Assembly (NCBI RefSeq): GCF_000374085.1
Contig: NZ_KB893477.1
Span: 1-64,000, forward strand
Length of the DNA: 64,000 nucleotides
From: Spirosoma spitsbergense DSM 19989
Lineage (GTDB): Bacteria; Bacteroidota; Bacteroidia; Cytophagales; Spirosomataceae
Direction of reading: 5' to 3'
Shown in pieces: positions 40,801 through 49,137 of this stretch. Position 1 is the first letter of the stretch. Each line of letters starts with the position of its first letter. The notes beneath the pieces were generated by a model. It did no database searches. It saw only the letters and a list, made by a program, of their open reading frames with translations, and was not told where the DNA came from. The translations under genes were made by a program, and so were the position numbers.

Positions 40801-41350
40801 AATATTGGCCTTTTTAGTGGCTGGATTAGGAGCCGTGCAATTAGGCTTAGTTCTTTCACGCCCCCTCCCTGCTTATTTTGCGGGCAAGAACCTGGAAGGG
40901 GCCGCAAAAGACACTTACGCCGGGCCTGCCTGGGCGGGTGATCGAGGCCGGGAAATCTGGCAACATGACGGCCAAGTCGATGTAGTCGACAAACCGACAA
41001 TCATCGACGTGGGTCGTACTGATGTGATCTATCCCAACCACATCACCGAGCGGCTACTGCGGGGCGATTACGCCGAAGGCAGTCAGATCATGCAGCGCAC
41101 AGCCCGCTCCCGCCAACTGTCGGGTAATTTGTCCCGCAGCCGGGATAACCACCAGGCATCACTGATTGCCCGCGCCATGAGCGGAGTCGGACAATCAGGT
41201 AACGGAGTGGCTTCGGAGATTAAGAAAGGGTTTGAGCAGGTCGAGGTGCATCAGTGGCACGTTCGGAACGGGCAATTAGTGGACCTGGTCACTACGCAGC
41301 ACAACCGGCGTAACGCCCAGCAGAAAAAACACCAACTCGGCAGCAAATAA
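37844..41350 (+). CDS. tape-measure protein 3, 1168 aa
   Basis: It has the same N-terminal plan as tape measure 1 (LADQSGILRAIELLQKANEKFGDSAVATNERI; KRLAILQDEYEKLDFAKKED) and the same end (YFAGKN.EG...TYAGPAWAGDRGREIW). The centre (residues about 280-450) differs and has LVTAGIIPTKEQLEQISDIAIA, with a hydrophobic run near 440-455. Repeats DGLISERKFISERQRI resemble those of TMP1. Predicted tail length is about 175 nm. The last 350 bases (from about 41000) are GC-rich like the resident genes, while the rest is AT-rich, suggesting a hybrid gene. It is probably the active tape measure because the tail-tip genes follow at once. Confidence 0.9.
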   Translation: MDSQILFSDLADQSGILRAIELLQKANEKFGDSAVATNERISKSLAGLLTDLNKARESVSSFNNTQKGAGDKFGKINQSGQELITTYKSLNGTLAQNKSAVEANNRVIDQMQKRLAILQDEYEKLDFAKKEDTKRSKEIQRELTTTTRAVNGLSTATNSSSRSVRAAEGSTDALKQSVRDLKRQLDGLPDAYKKGTGQINEQNRAAVKLNQQYQQQVTLLGKIEKGQQIHTRNVGNYPKGGGALSSLGDLTGLGTYGTAAGVGTAIISAGSAIIEVGQNYERLALLTENALKNNKKAAAEANALIIDFANHSPAEIEEVTDAFNRLVTAGIIPTKEQLEQISDIAIAKRKTIMDYVEAIADAEQGQYRRLEEFGINASKSGDKVIFTYNGVRTVVEDNSKAISDYLINLGKVPGIMGATEKVAESFSGRWSTTKDAIKGVASNIFQLLLPALNAALWLLNKGTDKLGTFTAGLKALYAEGNRRGGVIGGAYGVAMGVLSPSTAMTIGRATQAAQASTGTSELDAYRKKEEIQQKINDANRKKAEAATKAQKDADKNLRESISNQKAASDQSLAANEAAQQDGLISERKFISERQRITISGINERLTMLRSAGKSETDDYKKLLTDKIDAQNQYKRDSLKLSLSESKADANKAIAGLAVDNQDGNLSDSDFAERKRGVMVASLNEQKAILALAGQAQSKLSQNIDRELLEVDTDYYREKLKIAKAAWKQELMATGEALREIDHQTAKEYDDQLVKINQFYNEKRKLVRGDVAAKKISQDEGDRLAGLLDINELRDQVQAAQLAYDKDQINSNTLTESKIQDLEKYKSASDRTIREIQSADEQIAALKKQREQDAANDKIALDKKKSDNAIAQSNKEDSNDEENKKKQKARREQLADAAVAIAQTLVDGLFDNQQQETQNKITALDKQQSYELSVVGDNEAAKTAIQQKYDAQRKALQRQEDVAAKNKAIFDIILNTAVSVSKVVANPILAFLVAGLGAVQLGLVLSRPLPAYFAGKNLEGAAKDTYAGPAWAGDRGREIWQHDGQVDVVDKPTIIDVGRTDVIYPNHITERLLRGDYAEGSQIMQRTARSRQLSGNLSRSRDNHQASLIARAMSGVGQSGNGVASEIKKGFEQVEVHQWHVRNGQLVDLVTTQHNRRNAQQKKHQLGSK

Positions 41351-41351
41351 A

Positions 41352-44096
41352 ATGGCACAGACATTTTTTAGACTTAAAACAGCCGTCCTGACAATAGGCG
41401 TCACCGAGCCGGTCGCCATTTCGCCCACCATTGCCGAGCCGGTAAAATGGTCCGACGTTCCGTTGACGGGCTCTGTTGACGAGAAATATCACGGATTCAA
41501 TTACAACTATTCGGAGGGTGACCTGAAGCTGGATTTTGTTTGTGAATCGTCTCACAAATTACTATCCCAGCAGTATTACCGGTATGGTACCGATGCGGTG
41601 GTACAATTTCAGGTTGTTGAAGTAGACAGGGATGGCACGGAAATGATTGATTATGACGGACGGCTGGATTTCGATACGATTGATATTCAACCCGGACGGG
41701 TATCAATCAGTATCGTCACCAACGACGACCATACCCGGCTCAATGCCCGCTGGGAAACGCCCATCAGTCTGGAAAGTATAGTGACAATGGATAACGCGGC
41801 AATCGGAAAAACACCGACCACGGAAATCCTGCTTTTGGGACAGACAATTCACGAAAGCGGGGAATTCCACAAGGCCGAAAAGTTCGTTGAAAGCCATGCT
41901 TATACCGATGGGGTTGGCGTGGGGGGTATATTTTACCTGCTGCCAAAAATGTACTTTCCGGCCAGCCCAACACCTGTTATTGCCCCCGCCGTACCCGCCA
42001 TTCCTGAACTCTCGAACCTGAAAGGAGTCAATTACCTGTATGGGGATGTGAGCCCCGCTACCTTCGATCCGCCTGCATTGCTTGGCCCCACTGATACAGC
42101 CGGAGAGTACCATATCGAAATCGACTGGCTATTCTCGATTAACGTTTCCATTACCAACAACACACTAAATTCAATCTATAAATCAAAGTTCGGCATACTC
42201 AATTTTCAGCCTGTCGTCGTTATTCAGAAACCAAATCAGCCCATTCAGGCCGTTGCCCTTTGTCCGCCAAAATCAGGAAATGGATTTATCAACAGCGTGG
42301 AGCACTCATTTTCGGGCGTTTACCGGGCCGATCTGACGCTGCCCATCGGAACGCAGGTATTCGTCTATACCAAAATCGTGGCCACGTCCGTGCACGCGCT
42401 GAAACGGATGGAATTCTACGTGGAGACCAGCAACCTGCGCATCCTGATCGACCGCAGGACGCGGGCAGCAGCCAGCAAAACAAAAGCCTACTTACTGCCC
42501 GATGCCCTGCGCCATGTGTTCGGGGCGATTACCTCCAACATTGATTCAGTCACTCAGTCGGGAACCGTACATGGCGAATTGATTGATAAGGCGAATGTCA
42601 ACCAGGCGATGGACGGCTACGCCACCGAGTACGCCATCACGTCGGGCAATCAACTGCGCGGCCTGGCCAAAGTGCCCACCTTCACGGCTAAACAACTAAT
42701 GGAGACCCTTTGGGCTCAGCACGCAGCGGGTTTGTTGTATGAAAAAGACTTAACCACCGGGGTGCAGTCCATGCGCATCGAGGAGGGGACCTGGTTTTAC
42801 CGGGGTGGTGAAATTGCGGTAATCGACGAAGTGTTTGAGTATTCAGAAGAGCCCGATTTGGATCTGCTGTTCAATCAGATTGAGGTGGGTTACGAAAAGT
42901 ATCCGGATTCGGGAGCAGGCGTGGCCGACGAGTTTAACACGGCCCACACCTACCAGACCCCGCTGGTCAACCGGGTTGCAACACTGGAAATACTCTGCCC
43001 GCTTATTGCCGCAGGTACCGCCATTGAGGCTGCCCGGCGGCTGGGCATTAAACAGGTGGTGAACGGCGTAGAGGTGTCAACCACCAGCGACGCGGGTAGT
43101 TACGACGACGACGGGTTTCTGCTGCACGTGGCACCGCTGTCACACCCCGATACGGTGAGTTTCATTATCGCCCAACCGACGCCTGCCAAACCCTACCCGG
43201 CCCATTACGTACAGTTCACTAACGCGGTCATTAACGGCAATCCCGGCGGTATCGTGCTCTATTATGGTGATACCGTTGTTTTTTCGGGAACCGGCACGGC
43301 CAACGACGGCGTACCGTACAGAGTGGTTGGCGTACGACTGGAGACGTTTTCCAGTTTCAGTGCCATCCCAACCTATGAGATGCAGGCCACTACGCCCATG
43401 GTAGCCGGTGGGCCCTATGCCTGCTCGTGGCAATTCGGGGGAAAATCGGTGAAACTGCGCAGCAATGAGCGACTCATTGTGCAGGGAGTGGCTGACCCGG
43501 AAACGGCCTATAATCTGGAACTTTCACCCGCCCGGATGCTCCGCCGACATGCGCCATTCATCTCATCAGGATTGGCCTACAAAAAGCCGGTTGATCTGAT
43601 AAAATGCACGGCCTATAAGCAAAGCAGCAAAGTCAGCACTCAGGTGCGCCCCGCAAGCCCCCCCCTGCCCGGCGACCGCGATAAACAACTGATCCGCGAA
43701 ACGGGAAACATTGCACTGGGTGCCTTCGAGGGCTTTGACCATCTGTTTCAACCCGAACTTATCAAAGCTAAAGTCAGAATCACTCGCCAGACGCGCCGGG
43801 CTATTTTTGCGGCCCTCAAAAACCAGGGGCCGGATGATGTTCGCTGCGGCTACCTGACGGTAATCAATCCAGAGGGAGAGCAGGTGAATGGCTACCTGCG
43901 AAGCATCACCTACCGGGATTCCTCAGAGGTAGCCGATATAGTGCTCCGCAAAAGGAGCATGACTCCGGCGGGCAATCTGCCCGGTGAAGATTGCAGTCTG
44001 TTTTTTGACTGGACGCTGAACCGATTCACCATTGACCCAAAGGCTAATCCTGATAAATTCCTGTTCTGCCGTTTCTCCGATTTTAAGCCTGCCTAA
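41352..44096 (+). CDS. tail-tip/baseplate structural protein, 914 aa
   Basis: It starts one base after the tape-measure stop, the usual place for distal-tail and hub proteins. The first 150 residues contain strands and turns (VKWSDVPLTGSVDEKYHGFNY; EVDRDGTEMIDYDGRLDF) typical of tail-tip beta sandwiches. The middle has a domain with GVQSMRIEEGTWFYRGGEIAVIDEVFE, and the end has a small domain (DVRCGYLTVINPEGEQVNGYLRSITYRDSSEVADIVLRKR). No enzyme motif is visible. I do not recognise the family and the role is from position and length. Confidence 0.7.
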   Translation: MAQTFFRLKTAVLTIGVTEPVAISPTIAEPVKWSDVPLTGSVDEKYHGFNYNYSEGDLKLDFVCESSHKLLSQQYYRYGTDAVVQFQVVEVDRDGTEMIDYDGRLDFDTIDIQPGRVSISIVTNDDHTRLNARWETPISLESIVTMDNAAIGKTPTTEILLLGQTIHESGEFHKAEKFVESHAYTDGVGVGGIFYLLPKMYFPASPTPVIAPAVPAIPELSNLKGVNYLYGDVSPATFDPPALLGPTDTAGEYHIEIDWLFSINVSITNNTLNSIYKSKFGILNFQPVVVIQKPNQPIQAVALCPPKSGNGFINSVEHSFSGVYRADLTLPIGTQVFVYTKIVATSVHALKRMEFYVETSNLRILIDRRTRAAASKTKAYLLPDALRHVFGAITSNIDSVTQSGTVHGELIDKANVNQAMDGYATEYAITSGNQLRGLAKVPTFTAKQLMETLWAQHAAGLLYEKDLTTGVQSMRIEEGTWFYRGGEIAVIDEVFEYSEEPDLDLLFNQIEVGYEKYPDSGAGVADEFNTAHTYQTPLVNRVATLEILCPLIAAGTAIEAARRLGIKQVVNGVEVSTTSDAGSYDDDGFLLHVAPLSHPDTVSFIIAQPTPAKPYPAHYVQFTNAVINGNPGGIVLYYGDTVVFSGTGTANDGVPYRVVGVRLETFSSFSAIPTYEMQATTPMVAGGPYACSWQFGGKSVKLRSNERLIVQGVADPETAYNLELSPARMLRRHAPFISSGLAYKKPVDLIKCTAYKQSSKVSTQVRPASPPLPGDRDKQLIRETGNIALGAFEGFDHLFQPELIKAKVRITRQTRRAIFAALKNQGPDDVRCGYLTVINPEGEQVNGYLRSITYRDSSEVADIVLRKRSMTPAGNLPGEDCSLFFDWTLNRFTIDPKANPDKFLFCRFSDFKPA

Positions 44097-44119
44097 TTTG
44101 CCGATTCAGAAAAACGACT

Positions 44120-44199
44120 TATTTTTGATTCAATAACGCTTTCACTACGGACGGTGAAGCCGCTGATAACCATCCCCCTTTCAGCCGCTCACCAGTCCA
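44120..44199 (+). promoter_or_regulatory. promoter and RNA leader of the SGNH fibre gene, copy G
   Basis: TATTTTTG (44120-44127) is followed after 15 bases by CACTACGGACGGTG (44143-44156). GGAC plus GGTGA pairs with TCACC-A-GTCC (44189-44198), with one bulged A, ending one base before the ATG. Here the core is followed by A instead of C, and the second arm has changed to match. Confidence 0.75.
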
Positions 44200-47070
44200 A
44201 TGCAAATCCAAGACTTAGAGGATGGCGAGTTCCTCAACAACGCCAGGGAGAAGATCAACGACGCGTTCGGGGAGATTCCGGTGCTGTATAATATTGATGC
44301 GGCTGGTAATCTGCTGGTCACTAAGCACAGCGGGGAAACGTTAATCGTACCATTCAAAAACTATTTTGCCCTGCTGACGACCGTTTTTAATTCGGTATCG
44401 GTCGGGCTGGCCACGCCGTTAGTGGCTGGAAAAGTTTTGCTGGTCGATGATGACATCCCGGATCAGGCCGAATCGAGCGGGCGGGTACTGTCGGCCGCCC
44501 AGGTAATAGCCCGGATTGATGAGGCAACGGCCACGCTGCCGCCCAATATCAATAACCCCGCCGAGGATCAGACCTTAGTACTGCATTACAATACACTTAA
44601 AGCTAAGTATGAATTAGTCAACAAGGGGATACTTACGCTGCTAACCGCCCTTGGCAATACGGACAAAAATACCGTGCTGAATAATCTCTTCACGGCGGCT
44701 ACCAATGATCTGCTTGGTTCCTGGTTCACCCTGCTTGCCAGGCAGGCCAATGACACTGCCATCGGGATTTTATGCCAGAAACTCACCCTGCTGGGTTGCG
44801 GGGGCGGTACATCACCCGGCACGACAGCATTGTTGAAAGTAAAAGAAATTCGCTGTTTTCAGGAGCCGATTTTAACCATCCTCAAAGAAGCGATTCAGAA
44901 TTACCACCTGGCGAATCAGGCGATCAGTTTCGACAAGACTAATTTTCTGACACCGGGCATTCAGCTATTCGACAAGAATAGTATCCACAACACCCCCCAA
45001 AAGTACATCACTGACGAGGGCATTGAGGTCGGCGACGCCAATCTGATTATCTCCCATCCAGTCCCGGTTAAAGAACTCACTCCCTATACCCCCAACGTAG
45101 ACGGTCAGTACGTCGCATTTTTCAACAAGGCTGGGCAATCAACGGGCGGGGCCGCGCTGGTACGCGACCGGGCCACGTTCGTTACCACGGCCGGTACTGA
45201 CCACATAAAAGTCAGTATTCCCCTGTCGGAGGTATACCGCTTCATGCTGGTCGAAGGGGAGGTTTTGCCTGACCTGTACACGCCGTTTGTGCTGGATTTT
45301 CAGGGTGAGAGTCAGCAGGGACGTGATGCACTGGCTCAGGGATACAGGCTCGACTCGTTGGCTCCCCGGCTCACCACTGGCCAGCAGCTATTCAATTATT
45401 TGGATCTGGGAAATCAGCCCAACAGCCTGATTGACGAGGGTTCGACCATCACCGATTACGCGGGCTACACAGTTTCCCATTTTATACCGGTAACACCCAA
45501 CACGGTGTACGTCACGACCGATAGTCAGTACGTCGGCTTTTTTAGTGTCAACCGGAAGCCACGCAGGGGAGTACGTTACGACCGGGGTCCTAGCTCGGCC
45601 TTTACGACCGGGCCGGACACCTACTTTGTGCGGCTAGCAATACCCAATTCCCTGCTGGCTACTTATGGCCTGGTGAAAGGAAGCGTTTTACCGGCTAATC
45701 TTTTACCCTACAAACTTTCTCTCAACGTGACCACTCCCCAGGGCGATGCGGCCCAGCAATCCGCCAATGCGGCCCTGTCGGCCAGTAACGCACTTTCGCA
45801 GCTTATCGTCGTTTCGCAGCAACTCTTCAACAACGACCCATTAGTCACAACGCCGAACACATTCGAGTACGTCAACGGAACGCCCGAAGCCAATGGCGGC
45901 TATACGCTGTCGGGACTAATCCCGGCCAAACCCCTGACCTGGTATTCTCCCACGTTCCGGGCGTTCGCTTCCTACTACGATGCCAATCAGCAGAAACTAG
46001 GCGTCGGGGCAAACTACGACCGGGTGGATGGCATGGGCAATCCCCAGTTACCCTTCAAGACCACTGCCGAAACGGCGTTTTTCAAATGCAGTGTTCCGAC
46101 CAGCCTGCTGGCTACGTTTATGGTGGTGGAAGGGCTGGTGTTACCGACCATATATCAGGCTTTCGGCGGTACTACGTCCAAGTATCTACGGGTTGATACG
46201 AATCAGATCGGCAAAAAGGCTCTTGTTACAGGCACCTCTATTGCCACATTGATTCAGGGTGGTCAGTACGAAGCCGCCTGCAAGAATTTGGGCATATACG
46301 TGATGAACTTTTCGGAGGGCGGCTCGTGCGTCCGAATTAGCAGAAAAGACGGAACCTTTGATGGCAACTCGTACATCTCAAAAGCCTTATGCATGGCGGC
46401 TACATCGGCGGAGAAAGAGGAGTTTATCGCCAATTATGAATCGTTCTACAAGCCCAAATTCAATCCGGCCTTTGGGGTTCCCGATACGCTGAGCGACACC
46501 GAAAAAGCCAAAATCAGATCAAGTAGCTACGAAACGAAAATTATCCCCTACTACGATTCCGCCAACCCGCTGTTTGGTCCGCCCGATCTGTTGATTTTCG
46601 ACCATGGTTTCAACGATAATACATTCCCCAATGACACTGATCTGGATTGGGAGCAGGCACCCGCCGACCCCTTCGACCGTCGTTGCTTCATTGGGGCCAT
46701 GAACTACGTTATCCGTGAAATTCAGAAAAAATACCCCCGCGCTAAAATGGCGTTCGTTTCGCACTACGAACACGAACTATACCCGCGTGTGGTGAAAGCG
46801 CAGCAGTTTTTGGCAACCCGGTACAACTTCCCGATTCTAAGATTGGATCAGGTTATGGGCTACTCCCAGCAGAAAGTGCCCAACACCCAGCAGTACTGGG
46901 TACAATCAGACTGGTCTCCCTACACAGCTGGGAAAGACACCTCGGTCGATATGTCCGCCCTGCAATTCGCCCTGCCCGATAACCTGCATTTTGGGTCTGA
47001 CTCAACGGGCTTTGCCGTTCGCAAGGCAACCGGATTTCTCGAACCGTTCCTCAAAACTACCGTATTCTAA
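44200..47070 (+). CDS. tail fibre with three repeats and C-terminal SGNH hydrolase, 956 aa
   Basis: The N-terminal 240 residues attach to the tail. Three repeats of about 120 residues follow (from about 248, 392 and 540), each with QLF(D/N), a strand set, D.QYV.FF-like cores and VPTSLL..F.(L/M)VEG.VLP. From about residue 670 is an SGNH/GDSL esterase: block I is VTGTSIATL, block III is DHGFNDN (about 803) and block V is PDNLHFG (about 927) with the catalytic Asp-His. It probably deacetylates or cuts surface polysaccharide during adsorption. It has its own promoter and leader hairpin. Confidence 0.8.
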   Translation: MQIQDLEDGEFLNNAREKINDAFGEIPVLYNIDAAGNLLVTKHSGETLIVPFKNYFALLTTVFNSVSVGLATPLVAGKVLLVDDDIPDQAESSGRVLSAAQVIARIDEATATLPPNINNPAEDQTLVLHYNTLKAKYELVNKGILTLLTALGNTDKNTVLNNLFTAATNDLLGSWFTLLARQANDTAIGILCQKLTLLGCGGGTSPGTTALLKVKEIRCFQEPILTILKEAIQNYHLANQAISFDKTNFLTPGIQLFDKNSIHNTPQKYITDEGIEVGDANLIISHPVPVKELTPYTPNVDGQYVAFFNKAGQSTGGAALVRDRATFVTTAGTDHIKVSIPLSEVYRFMLVEGEVLPDLYTPFVLDFQGESQQGRDALAQGYRLDSLAPRLTTGQQLFNYLDLGNQPNSLIDEGSTITDYAGYTVSHFIPVTPNTVYVTTDSQYVGFFSVNRKPRRGVRYDRGPSSAFTTGPDTYFVRLAIPNSLLATYGLVKGSVLPANLLPYKLSLNVTTPQGDAAQQSANAALSASNALSQLIVVSQQLFNNDPLVTTPNTFEYVNGTPEANGGYTLSGLIPAKPLTWYSPTFRAFASYYDANQQKLGVGANYDRVDGMGNPQLPFKTTAETAFFKCSVPTSLLATFMVVEGLVLPTIYQAFGGTTSKYLRVDTNQIGKKALVTGTSIATLIQGGQYEAACKNLGIYVMNFSEGGSCVRISRKDGTFDGNSYISKALCMAATSAEKEEFIANYESFYKPKFNPAFGVPDTLSDTEKAKIRSSSYETKIIPYYDSANPLFGPPDLLIFDHGFNDNTFPNDTDLDWEQAPADPFDRRCFIGAMNYVIREIQKKYPRAKMAFVSHYEHELYPRVVKAQQFLATRYNFPILRLDQVMGYSQQKVPNTQQYWVQSDWSPYTAGKDTSVDMSALQFALPDNLHFGSDSTGFAVRKATGFLEPFLKTTVF

Positions 47071-47073
47071 GCC

Positions 47074-48360
47074 ATGCCAATCGACACAAATACCGTACTG
47101 GATCGAAAGGCCGTCCTGGTGGAAAACCCCCTCACCGGGGTGTTAGACAGGTATGTCCTCCAGTACGGGCAGGTTGTCAAAGAGGGCGACCTGATTGATG
47201 TCAGCCAGTTAATTCGCTATCAGCCGGGTTACGATGAGCAGGGTCGCTCGTTTGCTCAGTTGCCCAATTGCGGGGCACCAATTAACCCAACGCCAACCAG
47301 CGGTCACGCACTAAGCAGCAGCAACTTCACCGGGCATTTCGCCTACAGCGTTCCGGCTGGCAATCCCCCGCCAACACTCAGTCAGCAGCCGCCCGACGTG
47401 ACGCTGGCCACCTACGGCCAGCAGAGCATAGCCCTGCCAGAGGGAACCTTCGCGGACAATTCAGGCGATACCCACACCATTACGGGGTATTCGGTGAACC
47501 ACGACACCCCGCTACCAAGCGGGGTAAGTGTAGACGTCTCGACGGGGGAAATAACCATTCCGGCCAGTTTCGCTAACCAGAGCATTCGGCTGGGCTGGAA
47601 ATACACCGACAGCGCGGGCCAATCGGTGTACGCGGATTTTCTGTTTACCGAAGCCCGGCCCAACCGGGCCCCAGTGCTTGTAACTCCGACCGGCTCCCTG
47701 TCGTCTGACTTTGGCAAGCCGTTCAGTTTCCCGTTTCCAGCCGCCATGTTTTCCGATCCGGATGGTGATGCGCTAACCTGGAGCCTGCTCTACGCCACGG
47801 CATTGGCCGGGCCGTACGGCGCGTTGCCGGACTGGTGTTCGTTCGACGTTCTGACGCGCATGTTCACTGGCACGAGCCGGGAGAAACAGCCACGCTATTT
47901 CCGTAAGCAGGTCACAGACGGCAAGGCCGATCCGGTACACGATGACTTTACGTTTAACACCATCGCCGATAGTATCGAGTTGATTCGTCGCAAATTCATC
48001 TACCAACCCGCGTCGGGTAATGATCCGGGCCAGCAGGATGAGGTGTACTTAATCCGCATGAAACTGTGGCAGGCCAATGACCTGACCGTGCCGGTTCTAA
48101 GGACCAAAAACGAAGCGGAAGCCAACTGGCGGTCGCCATGGGGTGAAATGTACCCAACCCAGGGCGTATACTCGGATTACAACGAGGGTTTGCACTACTA
48201 CTTCCTGGCCAATCTGGGCCTTGTCGGGCAGAATCCGACCAGATCGATCTGGCAGTTTAAAGCCAGTATCGACGCGCCCGATTCGGAGCTGATTGAGATT
48301 CGCTATACCTATCCGACTTCGCCTGATTTGGGCACGCAGGTTTACCCCGTTACTACTTAA
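47074..48360 (+). CDS. fibre-associated protein with cadherin/Ig-like domains, 428 aa
   Basis: After a 75-residue N-terminal part comes SGHALSSSNFTGHFAYSVPAGN (about 73-94), a motif shared with the next two genes. Two Ig/cadherin-like domains follow: LPEGTFADNSGDTHTITGYS... and APVLVTPTGSLSSDFGKPF...FSDPDGDALTWSL, with the D-x-DGD calcium-type turn. The C-terminal 110 residues are a separate domain. It is probably a surface-exposed fibre or decoration protein that binds host glycans. It starts 3 bases after the SGNH fibre. Confidence 0.65.
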   Translation: MPIDTNTVLDRKAVLVENPLTGVLDRYVLQYGQVVKEGDLIDVSQLIRYQPGYDEQGRSFAQLPNCGAPINPTPTSGHALSSSNFTGHFAYSVPAGNPPPTLSQQPPDVTLATYGQQSIALPEGTFADNSGDTHTITGYSVNHDTPLPSGVSVDVSTGEITIPASFANQSIRLGWKYTDSAGQSVYADFLFTEARPNRAPVLVTPTGSLSSDFGKPFSFPFPAAMFSDPDGDALTWSLLYATALAGPYGALPDWCSFDVLTRMFTGTSREKQPRYFRKQVTDGKADPVHDDFTFNTIADSIELIRRKFIYQPASGNDPGQQDEVYLIRMKLWQANDLTVPVLRTKNEAEANWRSPWGEMYPTQGVYSDYNEGLHYYFLANLGLVGQNPTRSIWQFKASIDAPDSELIEIRYTYPTSPDLGTQVYPVTT

Positions 48361-48368
48361 TTATTCAT

Positions 48369-48878
48369 ATGAGACAGCACATTATTTATGATGATGGCCT
48401 GTTGACCGGCCTATTCAGCGAGGAGCAGGTTCGGGCTATGTACAACCAGCCGACACCAGTACCGCCACCGGCACCGGCAAAAAAGCCCGTTTTCGGTCAC
48501 CCGCGAACGCAGGTAGGTATACGCGACAACCTGCCGGTATTTTCATCGGCAGCCACCAAAGGCGTTTTTCTTCGCATTACCGAGAATCCCGATGCGATTG
48601 TACCCAAAGGTGCGAATATGGCGTATGATGTTTTGCCCGGTGTAAAGAAGTTAACGGGTGAAGAAACAGGTAACTACGGACAGGATGCCCCGAAAGGTTT
48701 CGTGAAGCCAGACGGCTACCGGGTTCGCTACTTCGGGGGCCGGAAAGACGAACCGTACTACGAACAGTCGGATTTGCCCGACGAGCAGCCTACCGGTACT
48801 ATTCTAACTACCAACACGCACTCGCTGAGTGCCCAAAACTTCACCGGTCACTATGGCATCGTACGCACTGAAAATTAA
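48369..48878 (+). CDS. small fibre-region protein, 169 aa
   Basis: The N-terminus (IIYDDGLLTGLFSEEQVRAMYNQPTPVPPPAPAKKP) has a Pro-rich linker. The middle is a small beta domain (FLRITENPDAIVPKGANMAYDV), and the end has NTHSLSAQNFTGHYGIV, the same end motif as residues 73-94 of the gene upstream. This shared tag may dock onto a common partner. The 3' end overlaps the next gene by 26 bases. The function is unknown. Confidence 0.6.
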   Translation: MRQHIIYDDGLLTGLFSEEQVRAMYNQPTPVPPPAPAKKPVFGHPRTQVGIRDNLPVFSSAATKGVFLRITENPDAIVPKGANMAYDVLPGVKKLTGEETGNYGQDAPKGFVKPDGYRVRYFGGRKDEPYYEQSDLPDEQPTGTILTTNTHSLSAQNFTGHYGIVRTEN

Positions 48879-49128
48879 CAACCCGAATGACGGTATCGCG
48901 GGCTGGCCAAAAGACACCGAAATGATGCTTCGCTACGACGATTTGACCTGCCAACAAGAGGAAAGCAATGTGCTGGGCCGATTCGCCACGTTCGAGGATT
49001 TGCTACCCTTTGTGGTGCCGGTCACCAATCTGGGGGCGCAGCGCGATTGTGGCACGACTGCACCGCCGAGTAGCGCAAATACGAGCAGTGACGGCGAATT
49101 TCAGGGTGATTATTCGGTACCAAACTAA
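48853..49128 (+). CDS. small fibre-region protein, 91 aa
   Basis: The start MASYALKIN at 48853 is preferred over a frame start 24 bases earlier. Near the end is SSANTSSDGEFQGDYSVPN, a third version of the tag in the two preceding genes (F.G.Y.VP). A small beta domain is likely. It is followed 9 bases later by a secreted-type protein gene. The role is unknown, probably part of the fibre complex. Confidence 0.55.
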   Translation: MASYALKINNPNDGIAGWPKDTEMMLRYDDLTCQQEESNVLGRFATFEDLLPFVVPVTNLGAQRDCGTTAPPSSANTSSDGEFQGDYSVPN

Positions 49129-49137
49129 CCAAACACA

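Noticed and set aside
41655-41664. GACGGACGG inside the tail-tip gene, resembling the leader core
   Set aside because: It lies within coding sequence, lacks the CAC...GTG closure, the promoter and the second arm, so it is chance.
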